Shown here: piece after piece, positions 25,697 to 34,713 of the stretch | Position numbering within the stretch: position 1 is the first letter of the stretch | How the letters are laid out: the number at the start of each line of letters is the position of its first letter | Origin: Planctomycetaceae bacterium | GTDB taxonomy: Bacteria > Planctomycetota > Planctomycetia > Planctomycetales > Planctomycetaceae | Reading direction: 5' to 3' | Length of the DNA stretch: 64,000 nt | Assembly (NCBI GenBank): GCA_020638955.1 | Contig: JACKHO010000002.1 | Location: forward strand, 868,001-932,000 | Program-made: the position numbers and the translations under genes | Notes under the pieces: model-generated | The model's database searches: none | What the model saw: the letters and a program-made list of their open reading frames with translations, nothing else | Told to the model about the DNA's origin: nothing

Positions 25697-26485
25697 CTAC
25701 TTGCGCGGCGGACCGGGGAAGAAGGTGTTGGTCCGGTGCATGTATTCGGCGTACTCGGGCTTTTCGGCCTTGAGTGATTTCTCGAGCAGTCCCACGCCGG
25801 ACCATTTCATCAGGAATGCTGACATGAGTGCTGGCCCGATGGCTGTCCATAAATGTGCTCCGTGGGCAATTGCGATGAAGAAGAATCCCCACCAGACGCA
25901 GAAGTCTCCAAAGTAGTTCGGATGCCGGGTGTAACGCCACAAGCCTGTGCTACAGACTTTTCCCTGGTTTTCTGGATTCGAACGGAACATTGCTAACTGC
26001 CAGTCGCCGACTGCTTCGAACATCAGGCCGACAAACCAGACCGTCAGTCCGACAAAGTGCATGGCCGTCCATCCACTGCCTGGATGGGCGATACCTAGCT
26101 GCAGCGGCAATGACACAATGAGCATGATCACGCCCTGGAGAGCGAACACAATGAACAGACTCTGCCACCAGAACTGTGGTCCAATACTCTCCCGCATGGC
26201 GCGGTAGCGTTTATCTTCTGCGTGGCCGATATTCCGTCGGGCCAGGTGCAAGCTGAGACGTAGGCCCCAGATCGTAGTTGCCAGCGGGAGAAGCCAGCGA
26301 GATGGGAAGGTTCCATCCGACTCAGGTGCCGCTGTCAGGGTGAACGTTGTCCACGCGATGACAACGAATCCCAGCCCCCAGAACAAGTCAATAATGCTGA
26401 CGTCCTGCAGGTAAAGACTCAGCAACCACATGAGAAACAAGGCGGCTGCAATGACGGCTGCGTTGATGGCGAACAAACTCAGCAC
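25697..26485 (-). CDS. DUF1295 membrane protein (steroid 5-alpha-reductase-like)
   Basis: A 262-residue membrane protein with about six to seven helices. The C-terminal GLWRYTRHPNYFGDFCVWWG is the NADPH-binding-type signature of DUF1295 and related isoprenylcysteine methyltransferase/steroid reductase folds. DDVSIIDLFWGLGF-like and WGLRLSLHLARRN blocks are also typical (seen here as DVSIIDLFWGLGF). The GTG at 26485 overlaps the TGA of the methyltransferase gene upstream by 7 bases and gives a hydrophobic start, so the two are likely translationally coupled; a TTG at 26521 is an alternative. Together with the CFA-type methyltransferase it suggests lipid modification. Substrate unknown. Confidence 0.82.
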   Translation of the reverse strand: MLSLFAINAAVIAAALFLMWLLSLYLQDVSIIDLFWGLGFVVIAWTTFTLTAAPESDGTFPSRWLLPLATTIWGLRLSLHLARRNIGHAEDKRYRAMRESIGPQFWWQSLFIVFALQGVIMLIVSLPLQLGIAHPGSGWTAMHFVGLTVWFVGLMFEAVGDWQLAMFRSNPENQGKVCSTGLWRYTRHPNYFGDFCVWWGFFFIAIAHGAHLWTAIGPALMSAFLMKWSGVGLLEKSLKAEKPEYAEYMHRTNTFFPGPPRK

Positions 26486-27531
26486 GACGGCTTCTCGAAC
26501 AGGTAATGCGAGACCCACCAACTGTTGCCTTTGTTGAAGGCAAACAGTTCAGCGCAGGCCATGTAGAACATCCGCCACCGTTGAGACCACTTCGCTGCTT
26601 CCTGGACACCGTAGACTTTGGTGAAAATCTGTTGGACGGAATTGGCCTGCGCGTCGTGACGTTGCAACCACGCCTCACAAGTCTTCGCGTAGTGTGTTCC
26701 ATCCCACTGCCAATGGTCGATGACACGTAAGTCGCGTTGGTATCGCAGCAACAGGTCGGAACTGGGCATCATACCGCCGGCAAAGAAGTGCGTTGTCATC
26801 CAGTCCTGCGGACCATTTTCTTCAAACAAATACGGAGCCCAGCCACTACAGAAAATGTGTACGAACAGCCGACCGCCGGGATTCAGCCACGTTGAGACAC
26901 GGCGAAGCAGCTCCTCATGGTTCCGCATGTGTTCAAACATTTCGATGGACATGACGCGGTCAAACGTCCCCTCGGCCTGGAATGTATTCATGTCAGCGGT
27001 AATAACGGTGACGTTGTGCAGCCCACGCATTTCTGCTTGCCGCTCTATGAATTTCCGCTGACCGGCAGAATTGGATACGGCAGTAATTCTTGAGTTAGGA
27101 TAGTGCTTTGCCATCCAGAGAGTCAGAGAACCCCACCCGCACCCGAGTTCCAGAATGCTCATTCCGTCGACAATGCCCGCTCGTTCACAGGTAATCTGCA
27201 GTGCCGCTTCCTCAGCCTGTTTCAAATTCTCGCACTCTTCGCTGAAGTAGCAACAGCTGTACTTCAGGTGATAGCCAAGGACGAGCTGGAAGTAGTCGGA
27301 CTCCACCTCGTAGTGCTGTTCGTTCGCCTTTTCTGGAACTTCCGCAATGGCTGCCGTTCGGCAACTTTCCAGGAACTGCCGCATGGTTTCCTGACGCTGC
27401 TCGGGACACATGTTTGACATCAAGCGAGCACGGTCGGCGATGAGTTTCCGCATTCCCAGACGCACGACAGTATCTGGAAATCGTCCGAGTTCGGCTGCGT
27501 GAATTGCCGAAGCAAACAGTGCGGTCAGCAT
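26479..27531 (-). CDS. Cyclopropane-fatty-acyl-phospholipid synthase-like SAM methyltransferase
   Basis: A 350-residue protein of the CFA/mycolic-acid synthase group. The SAM-binding motif is LELGCGWGS at about 127-135. The upstream segment EQHYEVESDYFQLVLG and the YSCCYF segment are the family's substrate-side blocks. MSIEMFEHMRNHEELLRRVS and RLFVHIFCS follow. Enzymes of this group transfer a methyl group to lipid double bonds or related acceptors at the membrane. Compared with classical CFA synthases, this one has no long N-terminal lipid-binding domain. It is the first gene of a two-gene unit with the DUF1295 protein. The ATG at 27531 is chosen as the first start. Confidence 0.85.
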   Translation of the reverse strand: MLTALFASAIHAAELGRFPDTVVRLGMRKLIADRARLMSNMCPEQRQETMRQFLESCRTAAIAEVPEKANEQHYEVESDYFQLVLGYHLKYSCCYFSEECENLKQAEEAALQITCERAGIVDGMSILELGCGWGSLTLWMAKHYPNSRITAVSNSAGQRKFIERQAEMRGLHNVTVITADMNTFQAEGTFDRVMSIEMFEHMRNHEELLRRVSTWLNPGGRLFVHIFCSGWAPYLFEENGPQDWMTTHFFAGGMMPSSDLLLRYQRDLRVIDHWQWDGTHYAKTCEAWLQRHDAQANSVQQIFTKVYGVQEAAKWSQRWRMFYMACAELFAFNKGNSWWVSHYLFEKPSC

Positions 27532-27622
27532 GGCGTTCTGCTCCCATTAGTCAGTTGGCATTCGGGAGATTGTAGGCCACTCAGAAAACCGACCAGTCCA
27601 CTGAATTTGCTCTTATCCAGTG

Positions 27623-28537
27623 CTAAAGGGAACTCTTCAGTTCATCTATCGCTTTGCGCAATTCGGCGGCTTTGGTTTCAGTATCGCCGAGAGGTTGAGG
27701 TTCGACGGTTTTTTCCCGGGTGTACCCAATGTGGTTCATCCAGCCGCTGGAGCGGTGGCGTCTGAGGGTGTCGACCTGCTTGTAGAGCGTGTCGGCTTTG
27801 ACGGTGGCGACAGACTCTTCCGGAATGTTCATCCCGAGTGACTGCAGAATGGTGCGGGCCATGAAGAGGTGACCTTCGTCTCCGGGATGAATGCGGTCTT
27901 TGGAGAAAACCTCTGTACGTGCTTCCCGGGCTTTGCTCATGGGAGTATGAAGATCAATGACATGCACACCCGGTTGTTTGATGGTGGTTTCCCACTGCGC
28001 GTATGCGGTCAGAACGGTGTCGTAATTGAATCCTGCCTCGCCGGGCGGGAAGTCGAAGATTGGCGGCGTGATGATATAGATTTCTTTCACACCAGCCGCC
28101 TTTGACTGGTCGATGAACTGGTTGACGCCATTCTGGAATGCCGCAAAACGTTCGTCGTCAAGCGGCAGGTAAATTCCATCATTCATGCCGTAGCACATGA
28201 ATATGACCTCGGGTTTGGTTTTCTCTAGCACGCGACCGAACCGCTCAAACAGACAGGGACGCGGAAACCGCCCGCCTGCGTGGTTCGGCTCACTCAGACC
28301 TGAAACGGTTTCACTCGACAGCCCGACGCTAATGATGTCGAACTGCTTGTCAGGATTCTGTTTCTCCAGGTAGTACGACGCGAAGCTCACGTAACCGCCC
28401 GCCTGAGTAATGCTGTCTCCTACGACGACCACACGCTTTCCGGCCAGAGCGGCGGGGTCATCGGCATGTGCAACAGAGACGAATAGAACGGCAGCTAAGC
28501 AAGTTGAGAGAATTCCAGGCAGGGTTTTGAGCGTCAT
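27623..28537 (-). CDS. Exported SGNH/GDSL-type hydrolase
   Basis: A 304-residue protein with a signal peptide (about 1-25, AAVLFVSVAHA). The block I motif VVVVGDSITQAGGY has the nucleophile Ser42. Block III (CYGMNDG) provides Asn, and block V (DRIHPGDEGH) provides Asp and His. Enzymes of this fold hydrolyse ester bonds, often acetyl groups on carbohydrates. The C-terminal end is charged and carries EKTVEPQPLGDTETKAAELR. The ATG at 28537 puts the signal peptide at the N-terminus; the frame is open 21 codons further upstream. It is divergent from the big exported-protein cluster. Confidence 0.88.
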   Translation of the reverse strand: MTLKTLPGILSTCLAAVLFVSVAHADDPAALAGKRVVVVGDSITQAGGYVSFASYYLEKQNPDKQFDIISVGLSSETVSGLSEPNHAGGRFPRPCLFERFGRVLEKTKPEVIFMCYGMNDGIYLPLDDERFAAFQNGVNQFIDQSKAAGVKEIYIITPPIFDFPPGEAGFNYDTVLTAYAQWETTIKQPGVHVIDLHTPMSKAREARTEVFSKDRIHPGDEGHLFMARTILQSLGMNIPEESVATVKADTLYKQVDTLRRHRSSGWMNHIGYTREKTVEPQPLGDTETKAAELRKAIDELKSSL

Positions 28538-28729
28538 TGTTGAATCCTGAATGTGCGAGAGAATCGAGTTCTTCAACCACTGTACCGCCAACTGGGGCAA
28601 GATGCATCCCGCCCCTGCTTCGACAGTCTTATGGCGATCCGGGCAACGGAATCTTGCATCACATGAGCGAGGCTCGATACGATATTAGGGACCTCCCACC
28701 CGCTTCGTTTCCTGCCTCGAAGACCTCAC

Positions 28730-31156
28730 TTGCCTGCCATCCGGTTCATTACTGTTGCGACGTTTTGTCAGTTACTCCTGTTGTGTTGCAGTGCGCTCGC
28801 AACAGCAGACGAGACGCTTCAGGTTTCGCCAGAGCGCGTGGTGCTGAACAGTTCGCGGGAACTATTCCAGTTGCTCGTTTCCTCTGAAGGGAATGATGTC
28901 ACCCAGCAGGCCAGTTACCAGAGTTCGCATCCCGAGATTGCAACCGTCGACGCACGGGGTTCCATTACCTCGCAGGCAGCGGGCGAAGCAAAGATTACGG
29001 TAACGATGGGTGATGCCTCCGTCGAAGTGCCACTGGTCGTCAATGCCGATTCAGGAACCCGCCAGGTCAATTTCCGCACGGACATTCAGCCACTCCTTTC
29101 CCGTCACGGCTGCAACTCCGGTGGCTGCCATGGGAAGGCCAGCGGACAAAACGGATTCAAACTCTCGCTGTTCGGATTCGACACCGAGTTTGATTACGGA
29201 GCACTGGTTCACGAGGCCCGTGGTCGTCGGATCGATCTCGCCGCACCAGAACGCAGTCTGCTGCTCACCAAATCAATTGGCTCGGTCCCGCATGGTGGTG
29301 GGAAGCGAATTGAAACGGGAAGTGATGCCTACGAAATGATGCTGGCCTGGATTCAGAACGGTGCACCGCGTCCGACTGAAGAAACACCCCGAGTGGTCGA
29401 AATTCAGATCGAACCCGCCGAACGCATTTTGCAGCCGGGGGCACTCCAGCAACTGAGAGTCACGGCGAACTACACCGACGGCACAACTCGCGACGTCACC
29501 CGCAACACCGACTACGGTAGCAACGTCGACGTCGTCGCCACCGTCGATGAACAGGGAGGCGTAACGGCTGGAGAGCAGAGTGGCGAGGCCACCATTATGG
29601 CCCGCTACATGGGACAGGTCGCCGTGTTTCGTGCCATTCGGCCACATGGTGCTCCTCTCGCTGAACTCCCTGAGTTCGAACCGCGAAACGGAATTGATCG
29701 GCTGGCCGCTGAGAAGTGGAAGAAGCTGGGACTGCGTCCATCTCCGCCGTGTGACGACGCGACCTTCATCAGACGTGTTACCCTTGACCTCACTGGCCGA
29801 CTGCCGACCGTGGATGAAGTGCGAGCGTTCCTCGCTGATGAATCACCCGACAAGCGGAGTCAGCTTGTTGATCGACTGCTCGACTCGCCCGACTATCCCG
29901 CGTACTTCGCGCTGAAATGGAGCGCCATTCTGCGGAATTCGCGTCTCGCCGGAGCCGATCAGGCGGCGTATGCGTTTCACAACTGGATTCGAGACAACAT
30001 CGCACGGAATCGGCCTTATGACGAATTCGTGCGGGGGATTGTCGCGGCGTCGGGAGAATGGCAGGACGCGCCCGCAATCAACTGGTACTGGCAGTCGCGT
30101 GATGACCAACTCCACATGGTCACGGCGGACACCGCGCAGTTGTTCCTGGGAATTCGACTGCAGTGTGCCCGTTGTCACCACCATCCTTATGAACGCTGGG
30201 GGCAGGAAGATTACTTCGGTCTCGCTGGATTCTACGCTCGGCTGGGACGCAAGAGCTTCGGACAGCCGCCGCCGTATTACAACTCAAGCAAGAACACGAC
30301 AGGTGAACGTAACCCTCTCACCAATCAACCGCCGACTCCGCGGTACCCCGATGGCGAAGAAGCAGAGTTCTCGCCGGAACAGGACCCGCGGCATGGTCTC
30401 GTCGACTGGATGTCGCAGCCGGAGAATCCTTTCTTTGCCAAAGCATTCGTCAACCGGATGTGGGGGCACTTCTTCTCCATTGGCCTCGTCAATGAAGTCG
30501 ACGACATGCGGGAAACGAATCCGCCATCGAATCCCGAACTGCTCGACTATCTGGCCGAGGAGTTTGTGACCTCGAAGTTCGACATGCGTCACATTGTCCG
30601 ACTCATTACGACCAGTCGACTGTATGAGTTGTCGTCCGCTCCGCGGCCCGAGAATGAATACGACAACCAGAACTTTGCCCGGTTCTATGCCCGTCGGCTC
30701 ATTGCGGAAGTGTTGCTGGATGCCGTGGACGGAACGTGCGAAACGAAGTCGAACTTTGGCAATATCAGTTTCAATGCCCGGGCGGTCGATTTGCCGCACG
30801 AAGGATTTGGCTCCTACTTCATGGATACGTTCGACCGGCCGCAGCGGGTCAGCGTGTGTGAATGTGAGCGTTCACCCGGTGCAACCCTCGCACAAGTGCT
30901 GCTGATGTCGACATCTGACGAAATGGAAAACAAGATTGCTGATGGCAACGGTCGTCTGGCCCGATTATTCAAGGAGGAAACTCCGGTCCCCACCGTTGTG
31001 GAAGAGTTGTATCTGGCAGCCTTTGCAAGATTCCCCTCGGCGGAGGAACGTCAGGTCGGAGAGGATTACCTGAACTCAGCAGAAGACAAGCGGAAAGCCG
31101 CGGAAGACTTGCTGTGGACCATACTCAACAGCCGTGAATTTGTATTCAATCATTAA
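28730..31156 (+). CDS. DUF1549/DUF1553 exported cytochrome-like protein with Ig-like (BIG2) domains
   Basis: An 808-residue protein with a signal peptide (about 1-26). Domains in order: a bacterial Ig-like domain (about 30-108), a cytochrome-like segment with HGCNSGGCHGK near 127 (a C-x4-CH spacing), a second Ig-like domain (about 220-305), DUF1549 (about 325-530, with CARCHHHPYERW near 479), and DUF1553 (about 560-800, NPFFAKAFVNRMWGHF). These proteins are thought to bind haem and occur next to DUF1501 proteins, as here; their role is unknown but suggested in extracellular sugar oxidation. The start is a TTG at 28730; no ATG gives a signal peptide. The stop is 19 bases before the DUF1501 gene. 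Confidence 0.88.
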   Translation: MPAIRFITVATFCQLLLLCCSALATADETLQVSPERVVLNSSRELFQLLVSSEGNDVTQQASYQSSHPEIATVDARGSITSQAAGEAKITVTMGDASVEVPLVVNADSGTRQVNFRTDIQPLLSRHGCNSGGCHGKASGQNGFKLSLFGFDTEFDYGALVHEARGRRIDLAAPERSLLLTKSIGSVPHGGGKRIETGSDAYEMMLAWIQNGAPRPTEETPRVVEIQIEPAERILQPGALQQLRVTANYTDGTTRDVTRNTDYGSNVDVVATVDEQGGVTAGEQSGEATIMARYMGQVAVFRAIRPHGAPLAELPEFEPRNGIDRLAAEKWKKLGLRPSPPCDDATFIRRVTLDLTGRLPTVDEVRAFLADESPDKRSQLVDRLLDSPDYPAYFALKWSAILRNSRLAGADQAAYAFHNWIRDNIARNRPYDEFVRGIVAASGEWQDAPAINWYWQSRDDQLHMVTADTAQLFLGIRLQCARCHHHPYERWGQEDYFGLAGFYARLGRKSFGQPPPYYNSSKNTTGERNPLTNQPPTPRYPDGEEAEFSPEQDPRHGLVDWMSQPENPFFAKAFVNRMWGHFFSIGLVNEVDDMRETNPPSNPELLDYLAEEFVTSKFDMRHIVRLITTSRLYELSSAPRPENEYDNQNFARFYARRLIAEVLLDAVDGTCETKSNFGNISFNARAVDLPHEGFGSYFMDTFDRPQRVSVCECERSPGATLAQVLLMSTSDEMENKIADGNGRLARLFKEETPVPTVVEELYLAAFARFPSAEERQVGEDYLNSAEDKRKAAEDLLWTILNSREFVFNH

Positions 31157-31175
31157 GACTTAAGGGAACGGTTCC

Positions 31176-32498
31176 ATGTTGGACATCGAGCTTGGCTCAT
31201 CGTCGCGAACCTGTGACGGCATGCATCGCCGCGGCTTCCTGCGACTCGGTTCACTCGCGTTTGGTGGACTGTCGCTGGCGGGAGTGCTCGCCAATCAGTC
31301 GTTCGCCGCCGGACATTCGAATCGAAAGGCGGTCATCCAGATTTGGCTGGCGGGTGGTCCGAGCCACATCGACATGTACGACCTCAAACCTTCGGCACCG
31401 GCGGAATATCGCGGCGAATTTCGTCCCATTCCGACGAACGTTGATGGCATTGAAATCAGCGAACATTTGCCGCATCAGGCAAAGGTCATGGACAAGCTCG
31501 CCATTGTCCGTTCGGCCTACCACACCAATGCCGGTCACGGCATGGGGTCACAGTGGATGCTCACCGGTTGGCAGCCAACCATTGAAGTGAACAACAACAT
31601 CTTCCCGGCCTGCGGTTCGGTTGTGTCTCGATTGAAGGGGGCGAATGATCCGGCCCTTCCCGCGTACGTGAACCTTCCCAACATGCTGGGACTTGGTAAG
31701 TCGGCGTATCTCGGCGCGTCGTTTAATCCCTTCGCTCCCGACAGTGACCCTAACAACGACGGTTTCCAGGTTCGCAATTTGAAACTGCCCGGTCGAGTTG
31801 ATCCTGCGCGACTGGAGAATCGCCGCAGCCTCATGGCTCGGGTTGATACCATTCGTCGTGACCTTGACACGAAGAGCGACATGCAGGAACTCGACAAGTT
31901 CTATGCACAGGGGCTCGAGATGGTTACCAATGACAAAACGCTGAAGGCCTTTGACATTAAAGCCGAAGACCCGGCCCTGCGTGAACGTTATGGACGCAAC
32001 GACCTTGGTCAAAGCTGCCTGCTGGCCCGGCGGCTCGTGGAGTCGGGCGTGAGCTATGTCACCATCCAGGCGGGTGGTGGTTGGGATACGCACGGCGACA
32101 ACTTTAAAGCGCTGAAAGACAACCTCCTCCCAAAATACGATATGGCACTGGCGGCGCTCGTTAATGACCTCGCTGAACGGGGACTGGCCGACGACGTGCT
32201 GGTCATGGCCTTTGGTGAGTTCGGACGGACGCCCCGGATTAATCCCGGCGCCGGTCGAGATCACTGGCCGGGTGCGATGTCGGTGGTCTATGGTGGCGGC
32301 GGTTTGAAAATGGGTCAGGCCATTGGTGAGACCGACTCGAAAGCGGAAGCCCCCATCAGCAAGCCGTACACACCGGGCGATGTGCTGTCGACCATGTATC
32401 GCGTGCTCGACATCGACTATCGCCACGTCTTCTATGATGAAGCACGCCGACCTCTGCCGGTGCTGGCAGAAGGGAATCCCATTCCCGAACTTGTGTAA
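31176..32498 (+). CDS. DUF1501 protein (Tat-exported, sulfatase-like fold)
   Basis: A 440-residue protein. The start has a twin-arginine signal, HRRGFLRLGSLAFGGLSLAG (Arg18-Arg19), so it should be exported folded. The body contains IQIWLAGGPSHIDMYDLKP, QAGGGWDTHGDNF and MAFGEFGRTPRIN followed by GRDHWPG, which define DUF1501, an alkaline-phosphatase/sulfatase-like fold with metal-binding Asp/His residues. The substrate is unknown. It nearly always follows a DUF1549/1553 gene, as here, and is followed 28 bases later by the pre-peptidase-domain protein, so the three form an operon. Confidence 0.92.
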   Translation: MLDIELGSSSRTCDGMHRRGFLRLGSLAFGGLSLAGVLANQSFAAGHSNRKAVIQIWLAGGPSHIDMYDLKPSAPAEYRGEFRPIPTNVDGIEISEHLPHQAKVMDKLAIVRSAYHTNAGHGMGSQWMLTGWQPTIEVNNNIFPACGSVVSRLKGANDPALPAYVNLPNMLGLGKSAYLGASFNPFAPDSDPNNDGFQVRNLKLPGRVDPARLENRRSLMARVDTIRRDLDTKSDMQELDKFYAQGLEMVTNDKTLKAFDIKAEDPALRERYGRNDLGQSCLLARRLVESGVSYVTIQAGGGWDTHGDNFKALKDNLLPKYDMALAALVNDLAERGLADDVLVMAFGEFGRTPRINPGAGRDHWPGAMSVVYGGGGLKMGQAIGETDSKAEAPISKPYTPGDVLSTMYRVLDIDYRHVFYDEARRPLPVLAEGNPIPELV

Positions 32499-32526
32499 TT
32501 TCTCGACGCAGAGTCAGGAACTTTTG

Positions 32527-34668
32527 ATGCGAACCGTGTTGTGTCTCGCTGCGGCAATTGCCGGCCTCGGTTGTCTTTCGTCCTCGGCGCTGGCGGACTT
32601 GCCCTCAATTCGGTTCGATCAAATCCAGCCGCTGGGTGCTTCGGTCGGTACGGATATCGAGGTCGAAATCAAAGGGGCCGACATTGAAGGTGTCGACCGT
32701 CTCCTGTTCGATCATGCCGGACTCACAGCTGAACCGGTCCCGGAAAAGGAACGCTGGTTCAAAATCCACGTTGCCGATGACGTTCCGGTCGGCACATACG
32801 ACGTCTATCTTGTCGGTCGATTTGGCGTCAGCAATCCCCGGCTGTTTGCCGTCACGAAAGGTCTGACTGACGTCGCCGACAACGACGCCAACCGGACACG
32901 CGAAACGGCACAGCCCGTGGAAATCAATTCGGCGGTCAACGGAATTTGCAACGGCAATGCGGAGGACTACTACCGCATTGTGCTCAAGGCTGGCGAACGG
33001 GTGACTATTGACTGTCAGGCACAGCGACTCGACAGCAACTTCGATCCGGTTCTTTCGTTAACGACGCCCGACGGGAAACTGCTCGCGGGCAACAGCGATT
33101 ACTACGGACAAGATCCGTTCATCGATTTCGTCGCTCCGCAGGATGGGGAATTCCTTATCAGCTTGAATGACCTTTCCTATCGTGGCGGCCAGCCGTATCG
33201 ACTCACCATTTCAAGGCAGCCGCAAATTGAAAACATCTTTCCGGCAGCCGTGCAGGCGGGTCAGCTGAGTCAGTTCACTGCGTTGGGGCGTAACCTGTCA
33301 GGAATTGGCGGAAACGCCACTGAGTGGAGCGAGGCCGGCCAGCCACTGGAGTCGGTTTCCTTTCAATGGCAACCGAATGACACGACACTCGCCAATGGTG
33401 ATTACACTTTCGTTGACCATCCCACGCATCATTCCGTGTTGCCGACGGCAGCCACATGCACGCTTACCGGCCAGCAAATTTCCGTGCCTGGGGTTGAGGG
33501 CTTGTGGAGTAATCCTCCCGTTCTCGTCTCTGAGGCACCGGTCCTGACGGAAGTTGAGCCGAACAACACGCAAGAACAGACGCAGAAGGTGAGTCTGCCG
33601 CTGGTTGTCGGAGGACGATTCAACGTGTCGCAGGATGCCGACTGGTTTGAATTCACTCCCGCCGAAAAGGGGCCGTACACCTTCAACGTGTACTGCGAAC
33701 GCATTGCCGGAGCGGCTGACCCTTATCTGGTTATTGTGGATGATCAGGGACGCCGAATTAATGAACTCGATGACTTCGGGCACCGTATTAACGCGTTCGA
33801 CGGTCACCTCCGTGATCCCTCGCAAGAGGTGAATCTTGAACAGGACAAGGCATACAGAGTGCTGGTTCAGGACCGCTACGGCCGAGGCGGAGCCCGCTAC
33901 CACTACGTGCTTGAAATCCGCAAAGCCGAGCCCGATTTTTACGCCGCCGTCATTCATCGCTCGAACCAGAATCCCGCCGGGACCACAGTCTTCAAAGGGA
34001 CGGCGACCTATCTGGACGTGATAATTCATCATAAGGGGAACACGCGGAGTGATATCACGATTAACGGTGAAGAGTTGCCTCCCGGGCTGCATGTCGCACC
34101 GACGGTCATCACCAATAACACGCGGGGCACGCTTGTCCTCTGGGCCGACGCTGATGCACCAGATTACACCGGCCCCATCAAACTGGTGGCGACTGGCGAG
34201 TTCGAAGGACAATCCGTGCGGCGGAACGTGCGTCCATACAGCCGGGTCTGGAACAATGCGGGTACGTCGCGGCCACACCGTTCTCAAATGATTGCCATCA
34301 GGGAACAGGGCCCGTTTGATTTGCGGATTGAGCCGACGGAACTTGAAGTTCAGGCGGGCGAGACGGCTGAACTGAAACTGGAACTCTCGCGACTGTGGCC
34401 CGACGCGACGAACAAAGTGTCAATCCAGCCACACGCATTTCCAGGAGGCTTCCAACTCGGGAACTTCGACATCGCAGAAAATGCCACCACGGCGGAACTG
34501 AAAATCAGCGTGCAGCAGAACATGCGTCCGGGGAAATACACGCTCACCGTGCTGGGCCAAATGCAGGTACCGTTTAATAAAGATCCCATGGCCACCGACA
34601 AACCACAAACACTCGTCGCTACGCCCAGCCGCACGGTGACTTTGACTGTGATTGCAAAGCCGCAATAG
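32527..34668 (+). CDS. Exported protein with pre-peptidase C-terminal (PPC) domains
   Basis: A 713-residue protein with a signal peptide (about 1-23). Two beta-rich PPC-type domains are visible. The first is near residues 125-230 (CNGNAEDYYRIVLKAGERVT, FISLNDLSYRGG-like). The second is near 340-470 (VEPNNTQEQTQKVSLP, DADWFEFTPAEKGPYTFNVY, YRVLVQDRYGRGGARYHY). The start holds a Ig-like or IPT-like domain (IQPLGASVGTDIEVEIKG) and the end a further beta domain. It should be secreted or surface bound and may bind partners of the neighbouring DUF1549/1501 proteins. The ATG at 32527 has AGGAA at 6 bases; the frame is open 204 bases upstream, over the end of the DUF1501 gene, and is rejected there. 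Confidence 0.85.
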   Translation: MRTVLCLAAAIAGLGCLSSSALADLPSIRFDQIQPLGASVGTDIEVEIKGADIEGVDRLLFDHAGLTAEPVPEKERWFKIHVADDVPVGTYDVYLVGRFGVSNPRLFAVTKGLTDVADNDANRTRETAQPVEINSAVNGICNGNAEDYYRIVLKAGERVTIDCQAQRLDSNFDPVLSLTTPDGKLLAGNSDYYGQDPFIDFVAPQDGEFLISLNDLSYRGGQPYRLTISRQPQIENIFPAAVQAGQLSQFTALGRNLSGIGGNATEWSEAGQPLESVSFQWQPNDTTLANGDYTFVDHPTHHSVLPTAATCTLTGQQISVPGVEGLWSNPPVLVSEAPVLTEVEPNNTQEQTQKVSLPLVVGGRFNVSQDADWFEFTPAEKGPYTFNVYCERIAGAADPYLVIVDDQGRRINELDDFGHRINAFDGHLRDPSQEVNLEQDKAYRVLVQDRYGRGGARYHYVLEIRKAEPDFYAAVIHRSNQNPAGTTVFKGTATYLDVIIHHKGNTRSDITINGEELPPGLHVAPTVITNNTRGTLVLWADADAPDYTGPIKLVATGEFEGQSVRRNVRPYSRVWNNAGTSRPHRSQMIAIREQGPFDLRIEPTELEVQAGETAELKLELSRLWPDATNKVSIQPHAFPGGFQLGNFDIAENATTAELKISVQQNMRPGKYTLTVLGQMQVPFNKDPMATDKPQTLVATPSRTVTLTVIAKPQ

Positions 34669-34713
34669 CGTCGGCGCTTTCGAAGACACTCGCCCGATTT
34701 CAGGATAATACGC

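Noticed and set aside
31548..32426. 292-codon open frame on the minus strand
   Set aside because: Antisense shadow of the DUF1501 gene, without recognisable protein features.
33298..34287. 329-codon open frame on the minus strand
   Set aside because: Lies fully inside the PPC-domain gene; no signal peptide, no family-like motif, and codon bias fits the plus-strand gene.
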